This document shows positions 20,148 to 30,736 of a stretch of DNA of 64,000 nucleotides, piece after piece. Under the pieces are notes generated by a model, which had not been told where the DNA came from, did not search any database, and was given only the letters and a program-made list of their open reading frames with translations. Source of the stretch: JAWKOK01 sp963765875 (lineage in GTDB: Bacteria; Chloroflexota; Anaerolineae; Caldilineales; Caldilineaceae); contig CAVXYK010000017.1 in assembly GCA_963765875.1 (NCBI GenBank), forward strand, positions 372,001 through 436,000, written 5' to 3'. Position numbers and translations under genes: made by a program. Within the stretch, counting starts at the first letter, position 1, and every line of letters starts with the position of its first letter.

Positions 20148-21599
20148 ATGTCGTTGAATATTACTACCGAACCGATGGATGACCGCCAACTGTCTGTAGC
20201 CGTTGAGGTCGAAGAGCAGCGGGTCGATGGCCAGTTGCGCAAATCAGCTCGCAAGCTCGCCCGAGATTATCGTATTCCGGGCTTTCGCAAAGGCAAGGCT
20301 CCCTACGACATCGTCGTCCAATTTCTCGGTCTCCAGACGCTTTACAACGAGTTCCTGGATGAGCTGGGACAGCAGGTCTATGTCGAGGCGCTGGAGGAGA
20401 CCGAGATCGCTCCATACGCTCAAGCCTCGTTAGAGAATATCGACTTCGAACCGCTGGTCTACAAATTCATTGTGCCGCTGGAGCCTGAACTTGACCTGGG
20501 CGACTATCGTTCACTGCGCGTCGAGGAAGAGCCGGCTGAAGTCGATGAAGAAGCCGTCACCCAGCGACTGGATGCGTACCTCGAAGAGTACGCCGGTTGG
20601 CAAGAGACCGAACGCCCTAGCGAGTATGGCGACATGCTGAATATTGACGTCAAAAGCGTCATCGTTGCTGAAGAAGGGTCCGATGAGGAAGATATCATCG
20701 TTCTCGAAGAGACCGACTGGGATGTGACGCCGGACGAAGAGGATCCCATGGAACCTGCCGGTTTTGATGAGGCGCTTCTGGGTCTGACACCGGGTGAAGA
20801 GAAGGCCTTCTCGCTGGATTGGCCGGAAGACGGCCAGAGCATCTATGCCGGCAAGACGGCCAATTTCAGCGTCAAGCTCAACAGCCTTCAGGCCTACGAG
20901 AAGCCCGAGCTGAATGATGAGTTTGCTCAGCTTGTCGGTCCAGAATTTGAAACGCTTGACGACCTGATGGCCAACATTCGTGAGACATTGGCAGAACAGG
21001 CTGAGGCCGAAGCCAAGAACGCCTACCTCGAGAAGGCCCTCGACGCTGTCCTCGAACAGACCACCATGTCCTATCCGCCGGCTGTTGTCGAGGATCAGAT
21101 CGACAGCATGTTGAACGAATTGGCACAGCAGTTACGCCAATACGGCATTGAGGATATCGCCGCCTACTTCGAGCAGACCGGTCAGTCGGTTGAGCAATAT
21201 CGAGAGTCTGTCCGTGAGCAGGCGGTCAAGGTTGCTGAGCGCAACCTGATCATCTCCGAACTATGGAGACTGGAACAGATCAAGGTTGAAGACGAAGACA
21301 TTGAGGCAAAGATCGTCGAGATCGTAGGCGAACCTGAAGAGGGCGAAGAGCTTGACGAGAGCCGGCAGAATCTGGCCGACATGTTACGCGCTTCCGGCCA
21401 ATCGATTCTAGATGCCCAGATCCTCCAGGAGAAGTCCCTGGACCGACTTTTGGCCATTGTTCGAGGCGAAGAGGTCCCGGAGCTTTCAGAAGAGATTGAC
21501 GAAGAGATTGAAGAAGCGGTAGAAGAAGAGATTGAAGGCGAGGAGTCTTCAGAAGACGCAGAAGAAGATGACTCTACTGAAAGTTCAGACGAAGACTAA
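20148..21599 (+). CDS. tig: Trigger factor chaperone with long acidic tail
   Basis: Ribosome-associated folding chaperone and prolyl isomerase. ATG 20148 behind GAGGAAACC is chosen over the upstream extension because SLNITTEPMDDRQLSVAVEV matches the usual N-terminus. The ribosome-docking signature reads IPGFRKGKAP. A PPIase-like domain (residues about 170-260) and C-terminal helical arms follow. About 40 C-terminal residues are almost all Glu/Asp/Ser (from EEVPELSEEIDEE), longer than in most homologues. It is followed by clpP and clpX, the conserved tig-clpP-clpX order. Confidence 0.96.
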   Translation: MSLNITTEPMDDRQLSVAVEVEEQRVDGQLRKSARKLARDYRIPGFRKGKAPYDIVVQFLGLQTLYNEFLDELGQQVYVEALEETEIAPYAQASLENIDFEPLVYKFIVPLEPELDLGDYRSLRVEEEPAEVDEEAVTQRLDAYLEEYAGWQETERPSEYGDMLNIDVKSVIVAEEGSDEEDIIVLEETDWDVTPDEEDPMEPAGFDEALLGLTPGEEKAFSLDWPEDGQSIYAGKTANFSVKLNSLQAYEKPELNDEFAQLVGPEFETLDDLMANIRETLAEQAEAEAKNAYLEKALDAVLEQTTMSYPPAVVEDQIDSMLNELAQQLRQYGIEDIAAYFEQTGQSVEQYRESVREQAVKVAERNLIISELWRLEQIKVEDEDIEAKIVEIVGEPEEGEELDESRQNLADMLRASGQSILDAQILQEKSLDRLLAIVRGEEVPELSEEIDEEIEEAVEEEIEGEESSEDAEEDDSTESSDED

Positions 21600-21815
21600 C
21601 GCAACGCAAACGTGCAAGCGGAGGCGGCTTACATTCGTAGGACCGTCCACTGGCTAGAGTATGGGTGTCTAGATAGATTCGCGAAGTGCTGGTAAATTCG
21701 GGGGTTGCTCTTTGTCCGATAAGATATCGTCGGTACGTCTGCCGACAGAGCGGTTGGACAAGAGACCGAATAGAGCGTACGCATTCGTGAAAGAAAATCC
21801 AATGGAGAAATAGCC

Positions 21816-22487
21816 ATGATTAACCCAACCGATATGGTCCCGATGGTCATCGACAACAGTAGTCGTGGCGAACGGGCCTATGACATCTTTAGTCTGTTGC
21901 TGAAGGAACGGATCGTCTTCCTGGGCACGCCCATCAATGATCAGGTCGCCAACGTCATTCTGGCCCAGTTGCTCTACCTGAACAGCGAAGATCCGAATCA
22001 GCCCATCAACATGTACATCAACAGCCCCGGCGGCAGCATCTATGCCGGCCTGGCCATCTACGACACGATGCAGATGATCCCGGCGCCGGTTCACACCTTC
22101 GCTGTCGGCGTAACTGCCAGCATGGGCACTGTGCTGCTGGCAGCCGGCGCCAAGGGCAAGCGCCACGCACTGCCTCACTCGACGATCCATCTGCACCCGG
22201 CCTCCAGCGGCGCACAGGGTTACACGGAAGATGTGCGCATCGCCTTCCGCGAACAGGAACGTGTTCAGACCCAGCTGTTTTACCTGGTCGGCAAGCATAC
22301 CGGCCACGATTGGAAACAGATCGAACAGGATTTTGAGCGCGATCGTTATATGAACGCCATCGAGGCCCAAGAATACGGACTGGTCGATGAAGTCCTAGGC
22401 GACACGAGTGACATCGTGTTGGTTCAGGACGGAGATATCGTCGTGCCGGAACCCAATTCAGATGACAGTCAGAACGGGGCCGGTTAG
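21816..22487 (+). CDS. clpP: ATP-dependent Clp protease proteolytic subunit
   Basis: Serine peptidase forming the tetradecameric chamber used with ClpX. 223 residues from ATG 21816, behind GGAGAA. Catalytic Ser is in GVTASMGTVLLA, His in STIHLHPAS and Asp in FERDRYMNA. The C-terminus is acidic and about 20 residues longer than in E. coli. It sits between tig and clpX, with 216 bp upstream that could hold its own promoter. Confidence 0.97.
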   Translation: MINPTDMVPMVIDNSSRGERAYDIFSLLLKERIVFLGTPINDQVANVILAQLLYLNSEDPNQPINMYINSPGGSIYAGLAIYDTMQMIPAPVHTFAVGVTASMGTVLLAAGAKGKRHALPHSTIHLHPASSGAQGYTEDVRIAFREQERVQTQLFYLVGKHTGHDWKQIEQDFERDRYMNAIEAQEYGLVDEVLGDTSDIVLVQDGDIVVPEPNSDDSQNGAG

Positions 22488-22596
22488 CCTGCACTGGTTC
22501 AAGACCAAAAAGTCTACTATGCTGCGTACTACATACCGATTGACTTGAGAATGGTATGCAGTACGCAGTTTTGTGTGAAAGAAGAGTACGGTACCA

Positions 22597-24117
22597 ATGT
22601 CAGACATCCTAGCAAGCGACAACCTGAATTGCTCCTTCTGCGGGAAGCCTGCATCCGACGTGCAGCGTTTAATCCCTGGGGAAGAAGACGCCTATATTTG
22701 CGACGAGTGCATCCTGCTCGGGCTGGAGATTCTCGCTGAGGACGGCATCATCGGTGCAGGACACGGAGTCGATCCGACGATTGATGGGCCACGAACAATC
22801 CCCAGCCCAAGGGAGATCGTCGATCATCTGGATCAGTACGTTATCGGCCAGGATCGCGCCAAGAAGGTCCTTTCGGTTGCAGTATACAATCACTACAAGC
22901 GGGTCTTTGGGCTGCGTTCGGGCGAGGAGAGAGAGGCAGGTCTTGCCGACCCAGGTGCCGGAGCCGATGAGACGGCCGAAGTATCTGACCTAGCGCTTGA
23001 AGATAAAGATCTGGGTGATGAAGATCTGGCAGCTGTCGAACTGGCAAAGAGCAACGTGCTCCTGATCGGCTCTACCGGCAGCGGCAAAACGCTGCTCGCC
23101 CAGACGCTGGCCAGGCTGCTTCAGGTCCCGTTCACCATCGCCGACGCCACTTCTTTGACGGAAGCAGGCTACGTCGGAGAAGACGTCGAGACCATCCTCG
23201 TCGGTCTGCTTCAAGCTGCCGATTGGGATCCGGAGCGGGCCGCCTACGGGATCGTCTACGTTGACGAGATCGATAAAATCGCGCGCAAGGGTGGCGACAA
23301 TCCCAGCATCACACGTGATGTCAGCGGCGAAGGCGTGCAGCAGGCATTGCTCAAGATCATTGAAGGTACCGTCGCCAATGTGCCGCCGGCCGGCTCGGGT
23401 CGCAAGCATCCTCAACAGGAGTTCATTCAGCTCGATACAACCAACGTGCTATTCATCTGTGGCGGCTCATTCGCTCACCTGGGAGATGTCGTGCGTCGAC
23501 GGATGCAACAACGCGCCTCTATGGGTTTTGTCGCCGACAACCTTGAGCCGGTCACAGAACAGGTCGCACGCCTGCATGCAGAGCATGAACCGACCCATGA
23601 GTTGCCCACGGATCCGATCGAGCGCCAACGCGAGACGAAGATCCAGAAACTGGAGAAGGACAGTCGGGAAGAGAGCTTCTACCTCTCACGCGTCATGCCC
23701 GACGACCTGCTGGGTTTCGGCCTGATTCCCGAGTTCATCGGACGCTTGCCCGTAGTGGCCGATCTCGTGGCGTTAGACAGAGATATTCTGGTCCGCATCA
23801 TGACTGAGCCCAAAAATAGCGTGGTTCGCCAGTTCCAGCGGCTCTTTGCCATGGATGGCGTCGAGCTGGAATTCGAGCAATCAGCACTGGAGGCCGTCGC
23901 CACTGAGGCCTTCCTGCGCCGTACAGGCGCCCGTGGCCTGCGTAGCATCGTCGAGACCGCGCTGCTGGACATCATGTATGAAGCGCCGAGCCGTAAGGAT
24001 ATTGCCCGCTGCGTGGTAACGCCGGCGGTCTTCACCGACGATGCACTCCCCGACCTCTACAATGCACAGGGGAAATGCATCAGTCTGGATGATGATAGCC
24101 TGCGATCAGCAGCATAG
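22597..24117 (+). CDS. clpX: ATP-dependent Clp protease ATP-binding subunit ClpX
   Basis: AAA+ unfoldase feeding ClpP. The N-terminal zinc finger has CSFCGK and CDEC; Walker A GSTGSGKTLLAQ, pore loop GYVGEDVE, Walker B VYVDEIDKIAR and the RKH loop (GRKHPQQEFI) are all present. At 506 residues it is about 80 longer than E. coli ClpX (424): one acidic insert follows VYNHYKRVFGL (residues about 107-147) and another charged insert is near residues 320-365 around the ClpP-contact loop. The frame is intact. Confidence 0.97.
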   Translation: MSDILASDNLNCSFCGKPASDVQRLIPGEEDAYICDECILLGLEILAEDGIIGAGHGVDPTIDGPRTIPSPREIVDHLDQYVIGQDRAKKVLSVAVYNHYKRVFGLRSGEEREAGLADPGAGADETAEVSDLALEDKDLGDEDLAAVELAKSNVLLIGSTGSGKTLLAQTLARLLQVPFTIADATSLTEAGYVGEDVETILVGLLQAADWDPERAAYGIVYVDEIDKIARKGGDNPSITRDVSGEGVQQALLKIIEGTVANVPPAGSGRKHPQQEFIQLDTTNVLFICGGSFAHLGDVVRRRMQQRASMGFVADNLEPVTEQVARLHAEHEPTHELPTDPIERQRETKIQKLEKDSREESFYLSRVMPDDLLGFGLIPEFIGRLPVVADLVALDRDILVRIMTEPKNSVVRQFQRLFAMDGVELEFEQSALEAVATEAFLRRTGARGLRSIVETALLDIMYEAPSRKDIARCVVTPAVFTDDALPDLYNAQGKCISLDDDSLRSAA

Positions 24118-24168
24118 CGACAGAGAGTCACAAGCCTGATATGAACAGCAGGCTAGACGAAGAACCGT

Positions 24169-24203
24169 GCAGCGCCCGACATCAGACTGATGTCGGGCGC
24201 TGC
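24169..24203. terminator. Hairpin after clpX
   Basis: A 16-bp perfect stem (24169-24184 with 24188-24203) and 3-nt loop, about 50 bp after the clpX stop. No T-run follows, so the strength is uncertain. Confidence 0.6.
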
Positions 24204-24273
24204 TGATCATGGTCCTAGTGAGCCTCCTAGCGCCCCCAAGAGAGTCTCACGATCTCAGACATTCCGCAGGCTA

Positions 24274-24282
24274 TGCTATAAT
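24274..24282 (+). promoter_or_regulatory. Extended -10 promoter of fbp
   Basis: TGCTATAAT at 24275-24282 combines an extended -10 TG with a perfect TATAAT, 46 bp upstream of the fbp start. No good -35 hexamer is seen, as is common with extended -10 promoters. Confidence 0.5.
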
Positions 24283-24327
24283 CCCAGCATCCACAGGAAG
24301 CCAACCCACTAGCAGACCGGGGAGCGA

Positions 24328-25359
24328 ATGATGACGACGAATCGGCAGTTCGATCAGCAGATCACGACCATCGAACGATTCATCTTTGACGAGCAACAGG
24401 GTCATCCCGAGGCATCGGGCGCCCTGACCAGCATCCTCTATGACATGGCATTGGCTGCCAAACTCATCGCCAGCAACACGACACACGCCGGCCTGGCCGA
24501 GATCCTGGGCAGCACCGGTGAGGAAAACGTGCAGGGCGAGCAAGTTCAGAAACTCGACCAGTACGCCGAACGCACCATCTTCCGTATGAATGACCATACC
24601 GGTCGTCTGGCGGTCATGGCCTCCGAAGAGGAAGAGGAAATCATCCCGATTCCATCCAACTTCCCCATCGGCAACTACGTTCTGGTCTACGATCCGTTGG
24701 ACGGATCATCCAATATCGACTATAACGTGAGCATCGGCACGGTCTTTGCGATTTTCCGACGCGTCACCGAGAGTGGTCCAGGCACGCTGGATGATTGCCT
24801 GCAAAGCGCCGAGAACATCGTGGCCGCCGGCTATATCATCTACGGCTCCAGCACCATGATGGTCTACTCAACCGGTCAAGGCGTCCATGGCTTCACGTTA
24901 GACCCGCGTATCGGCGAATTCCTGCTCTCCCACCCCTACATCCGCGTCCCGAAAACGCCAACATATTACAGCGTGAACCAGGGTAACGAGCACTTCTGGA
25001 GTGAAGGTGTACAGAAGTTTACCGATTGGATACAGGGCGAGGAAGGGGCCGACAAGGATATTTCGCTGCGCTATATAGGCTCGTTGGTCGCCGACTTCCA
25101 CCGCAATCTATTGACCGGCGGCATCTTCTACTATCCCGCAGACACCAAGGATCCAGAGAAGCCGGTCGGCAAGCTTCGTCTGCTCTATGAATGCGGTCCG
25201 CTCGCTTTCCTGGCCGAACAGGCAGGCGGCTACGCGTCGGACGGGACCCAATCGATCATGAAAATCAAGCCGACCAGCCTACACCAGCGCGTGCCGCTCT
25301 TCATCGGCAACCGGGACCTAGTCAAAAAAGCCGAAGAGTTCATTGCCCAATACGGATGA
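24328..25359 (+). CDS. fbp: Class I fructose-1,6-bisphosphatase
   Basis: Hydrolyses fructose 1,6-bisphosphate in gluconeogenesis or a pentose cycle. 342-343 residues starting at ATG 24328 or 24331. The metal/phosphate motif YDPLDGSSNID (near 24690) and the C-terminal ECGPLAFLAEQAGG are diagnostic for class I. Preceded by an extended -10 promoter and followed by a strong terminator, so it appears monocistronic. Confidence 0.96.
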   Translation: MMTTNRQFDQQITTIERFIFDEQQGHPEASGALTSILYDMALAAKLIASNTTHAGLAEILGSTGEENVQGEQVQKLDQYAERTIFRMNDHTGRLAVMASEEEEEIIPIPSNFPIGNYVLVYDPLDGSSNIDYNVSIGTVFAIFRRVTESGPGTLDDCLQSAENIVAAGYIIYGSSTMMVYSTGQGVHGFTLDPRIGEFLLSHPYIRVPKTPTYYSVNQGNEHFWSEGVQKFTDWIQGEEGADKDISLRYIGSLVADFHRNLLTGGIFYYPADTKDPEKPVGKLRLLYECGPLAFLAEQAGGYASDGTQSIMKIKPTSLHQRVPLFIGNRDLVKKAEEFIAQYG

Positions 25360-25374
25360 TGTAAATCATCGCAC

Positions 25375-25420
25375 AAAAAAGGAAGCGGTGTCAGGACATC
25401 CTGACACCGCTTCCTTTTTT
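25375..25420. terminator. Strong bidirectional intrinsic terminator after fbp
   Basis: A 22-bp perfect inverted repeat (AAAAAAGGAAGCGGTGTCAG... at 25375-25396 with 25399-25420) ending in a T6 run. It serves fbp on the plus strand and the convergent membrane-protein gene on the minus strand. Confidence 0.9.
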
Positions 25421-25445
25421 GTTGAAATCATGTGATACGGTTCAA

Positions 25446-25982
25446 TCAATTCCAGGTGTAGACTGCCTTGGTCTCAGGCAGCTCGGAAAGATTCTCAAAG
25501 TCATGTCCATCAGCGGCTAGACCGGCCTTGGAGAGCACCAAGGCCATCAGATCCGGATTGTAGTCCCGATCCTCGCGCTGAATATTGCCCTCGCCCGGCA
25601 GGTCATAGTATACGCGCATCTGTGCATCGCTGTAATCGCCGTCCGAACGACTCACAACAACATCGGCACGCACAATACTGTCCCATTCCCAGGTCTTTGT
25701 GGGTTCCCAGAAACGGAAATAGTCCTTGATGATCAAGGCTTCGTCCGTGATCTCGTAGGTTTCGTAGATATCGATAAGCCCGATATAGACGAAGAGCGCG
25801 CCCCAAATTGCGAAGACCCAAGCCAACGCCTCAGCAAAGAAGACCTCAGTCAGTCCCATCATCGGTGCTATCCCGCCGGCAGCGATTAATGCCAGACCAG
25901 GGACCAGGTTCCGACTCGACCCGGAAAATTTCACTGACTGGGAATCTGTAGCCGCTGGATTTGCCTGTGCAATGCCTGCCAT
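25446..25982 (-). CDS. Membrane protein with a PH-like domain
   Basis: 178 residues. Two hydrophobic segments (NLVPGLALIAAGGIAPMMGL; LAWVFAIWGALFVYIGLI) are followed by a soluble beta-rich part (YEITDEALIIKDYFRF through WEWDSIVRADVVV), the pattern of bacterial membrane-anchored PH-like (bPH2/YdbT-type) proteins. No catalytic residues recognised. It is convergent with fbp; role unknown. Confidence 0.7.
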   Translation of the reverse strand: MAGIAQANPAATDSQSVKFSGSSRNLVPGLALIAAGGIAPMMGLTEVFFAEALAWVFAIWGALFVYIGLIDIYETYEITDEALIIKDYFRFWEPTKTWEWDSIVRADVVVSRSDGDYSDAQMRVYYDLPGEGNIQREDRDYNPDLMALVLSKAGLAADGHDFENLSELPETKAVYTWN

Positions 25983-26215
25983 GGGGACGCCTCCCGATGT
26001 TCAAGAACTTATATGAACGCTGTTGAATATTAAACTAGCCTGGGATACTTGAGACGGAACAGGATCCATAGAAAGCGGAACCTATTTGTCTCGTAACTGA
26101 ATCATAGTATAGCGACAAATTGAGTGCACCCCAAATTTACGTTGTAGAAGAACGGAAATCAGGTTCCTATCTGTGGCAAAAACGGCATCCTACAATGGTT
26201 TCGTCATTCGCTCCT

Positions 26216-27592
26216 TCACCCAGCGACCAGTCGATACCCGCGTCCGCGCACGGTGGTGAGAAATCTCGGATTGCCGTGATCGGGTTCGACCTTCTGGCGC
26301 AGGCGGCTGATCAGCTTTTCGATGCGTGCGTCATCAACCTCATCGACATAGTCGTCGCCCCACACGTTCGTGACAATGTCATACTTGCCCACGATTTTGT
26401 CAGCGTTCTGAAAGAGCAATAACATGAGCCGATATTCCAGATTGGTCAACGTTTCGACCGGCGCACCATTGACAATCACTTCGCCACTGTCGATATCGAC
26501 CCACAACGTCGACTCGTTCGGCGGTGTCCCAATTGCCTTTCGCTGGATAAATTCAGTCAGAAGCCGACAAAACGGTACATGCTGACCATTGAGTTCAAGC
26601 AAAATATGGCGACGCAGCAGATTGTCCAATACCGCCGATACGGGCTCGCCATTGGGCTCGAAGAGCTTCAGCAATTCGGTCTGTTCGCTCTCATCGCATC
26701 CGCTCCAGATTTTCTCGCATTCGAGTGAGAGCGTTACATCGCCCCGCAACCGGCCGATCACGCTGCGATGCAAGGCCACACGTTCCAACGAATCGTCCCC
26801 CGGATTTCCTGCAGCGTCCAGGGCAGCATCTAGAATCCGACAGATACCCTCCAACAAGCGCGGGTGTCCGCCGCCCCATTCATAGATAAAATCCACATCG
26901 ACGGCTGTGAAAGGCGGCTCAAAGGCTTCAACATACCGCCGGATCAACCGCTCTCCATCGCCACGCGTGAGCGGAGCCAAATACCACCGCCGATGGCTGA
27001 ACAACTCACAGAATTCGCTGCAATGGTCCTCAGCCCGCTGATCGGTCAAAGGCAGGCCGGTCGCCGTCACGTAGGCAAGCTTGTTGGGGCGGCGATCTCT
27101 CATTGCCCGCAGGTTGAGAAATACACGTGAGTGAATGCTGGTGAATGGTTCGTCGAACTCGTCCAAGAGCAGGACCAACTTGCGATCGGTTGCCCGCATC
27201 ACGGCATTGAGTCCTTGATTGAAGCTCAAGGGCACTTGGAAGTCAGACGCCGGTGCAGCCAAGGTGCGATAGGCCTTGATCAACTCGGCATTGTCCACAA
27301 ACTCGTGGCTACTCTCCTGCAGACATCGCAGCACCAGTTCATAGAACCCTTGATCGCTGAGATCCAACATCCGATTACAGTCGATATAGATGGGCAAGAA
27401 TTCCTGGCCGGCTTCGCCCAATTCTTGGGTCCAAACAGCGGGTTGCGCCAGCAGCTGCAGCAGTGCCGACTTACCGATGTTGCTAAAGCCGATGATCTCA
27501 ACACATTGCATGGCATACAGAGATTGAATGACGTGATGAACGTCAGGGCGGCGCATATAGCCGCCGTCGGTCAAGCGCAGTGTGTCAGGCAT
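26216..27592 (-). CDS. STAND-like ATPase fused to an OmpR/PhoB-type DNA-binding domain
   Basis: 458 residues from ATG 27592, chosen because GAGGAGAG precedes it; an upstream extension to 27769 is open but lacks such a site. N-terminal P-loop ATPase with Walker A GFSNIGKSALL, Walker B KLVLLLDEFDEPF and a sensor-like AYVTATGLPL; a helical middle; then a winged-helix domain (ETLTNLEYRLMLLLFQNADK, ending FLTTVRGRGYRL) exactly like the C-terminal effector of PhoB-type regulators, but with no receiver domain. It is probably a transcription factor gated by ATP and a ligand or partner. The divergent molybdopterin oxidoreductase gene is a possible target (inference). Confidence 0.8.
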   Translation of the reverse strand: MPDTLRLTDGGYMRRPDVHHVIQSLYAMQCVEIIGFSNIGKSALLQLLAQPAVWTQELGEAGQEFLPIYIDCNRMLDLSDQGFYELVLRCLQESSHEFVDNAELIKAYRTLAAPASDFQVPLSFNQGLNAVMRATDRKLVLLLDEFDEPFTSIHSRVFLNLRAMRDRRPNKLAYVTATGLPLTDQRAEDHCSEFCELFSHRRWYLAPLTRGDGERLIRRYVEAFEPPFTAVDVDFIYEWGGGHPRLLEGICRILDAALDAAGNPGDDSLERVALHRSVIGRLRGDVTLSLECEKIWSGCDESEQTELLKLFEPNGEPVSAVLDNLLRRHILLELNGQHVPFCRLLTEFIQRKAIGTPPNESTLWVDIDSGEVIVNGAPVETLTNLEYRLMLLLFQNADKIVGKYDIVTNVWGDDYVDEVDDARIEKLISRLRQKVEPDHGNPRFLTTVRGRGYRLVAG

Positions 27593-28379
27593 TCTTTCTC
27601 TCTCCTCAGTGGGAATTGTCCGGGCAGGCGCAATTTCAGCTGCCGAACAAGCCCTGAAAAAGTCTGCCCGAGCAGTATAGCATAGCGACGAAGTCTGCGC
27701 GCCTCGAAGTCGGCGTGCTTCGAAGTATTGGCGCATCGAAATACAGGCACACATCGTTTCGGCGCACATCCTTTGCCGAGTCGCACGCCCTCTGATAGAG
27801 TAGGTCTTTGATAGAATAGCGTATCCTATCAGACAGATATGCCGTTATAGGCCAATGCAGGAAAATAATGATCCACGAAGGGTCACGAATTTCAGCCTTC
27901 TTCGTGAATCTTTGTGTCCTTCGTGGATCATTGTTTCTTTGGATTCGCCTTAGGCAGTAACCAACTGACCATCGGCGTTGACTTGCCTTCATCCGTGGCT
28001 AAGTAGAAGCCTATCGGTCGTTACAACAAAGTGCCGGGAACTTCCCGATACTATACTCCCGTCAGATTGAAAACTACAGTTCAAGAGCTGGTTTCGTAGA
28101 AGCAACAATGCATGTCATCCGTTCACGAAGTGGGCGCAAAGCGCTAACGCAGTGAGGAATCTTGACGCCACCGATCTCAGGATTCCTCACTGCGTTCGGA
28201 ATGACAGAGTAACTTCTCGATCCAAAGGCTGCATCGCCGAACCGCAGGTTTCAAGCTGATCTCAGTTTAGAGCGTCGAAATCAGTGTCAATTCGCTCACT
28301 TTGGTGCATAAGTCCCCGGCACTTTTTTCGCACCAATCGCGACTTCCTGCGAAAGATCATACGTATTTTCGGAGAAACT
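27593..28379. repeat. Repeat-rich intergenic region
   Basis: 787 bp without a supported gene. It holds a CACGAA-type hairpin element (27866-27935; 15-bp arms 27867-27881 and 27918-27932), a copy of a dispersed GTTACAA/AAAGTGCCGGG repeat (28004-28052; second copy at 62695-62743), a 16-bp inverted repeat built on AACGCAGTGAGGAATC (28147-28162 and 28182-28197), and an inverted AAGTCCCCGGCACTT half-copy (28310-28330) just ahead of the next gene. Confidence 0.75.
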
Positions 28380-30627
<2,248 letters not shown>

Positions 30628-30632
<5 letters not shown>

Positions 30633-30730
30633 GGGACTAGAGATTGAGGGATTGAGGCAGGTCGATGAATATCAAAATCTTCGGGCGAAGGCCATACTCT
30701 CTCAATCCCACCCCATTGCCTCACCCCTTT
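30628..30730. repeat. Hairpin spacer between convergent genes
   Basis: GAGATTGAGGGATTGAGG-type words on the left are complemented by CTCTCAATCCC and GCCTCACCCC on the right, forming an imperfect palindrome between the oxidoreductase and the GCS2 ligase genes, similar in style to the spacers at 50512 and 53929. Confidence 0.5.
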
Positions 30731-30736
30731 CCTCCA

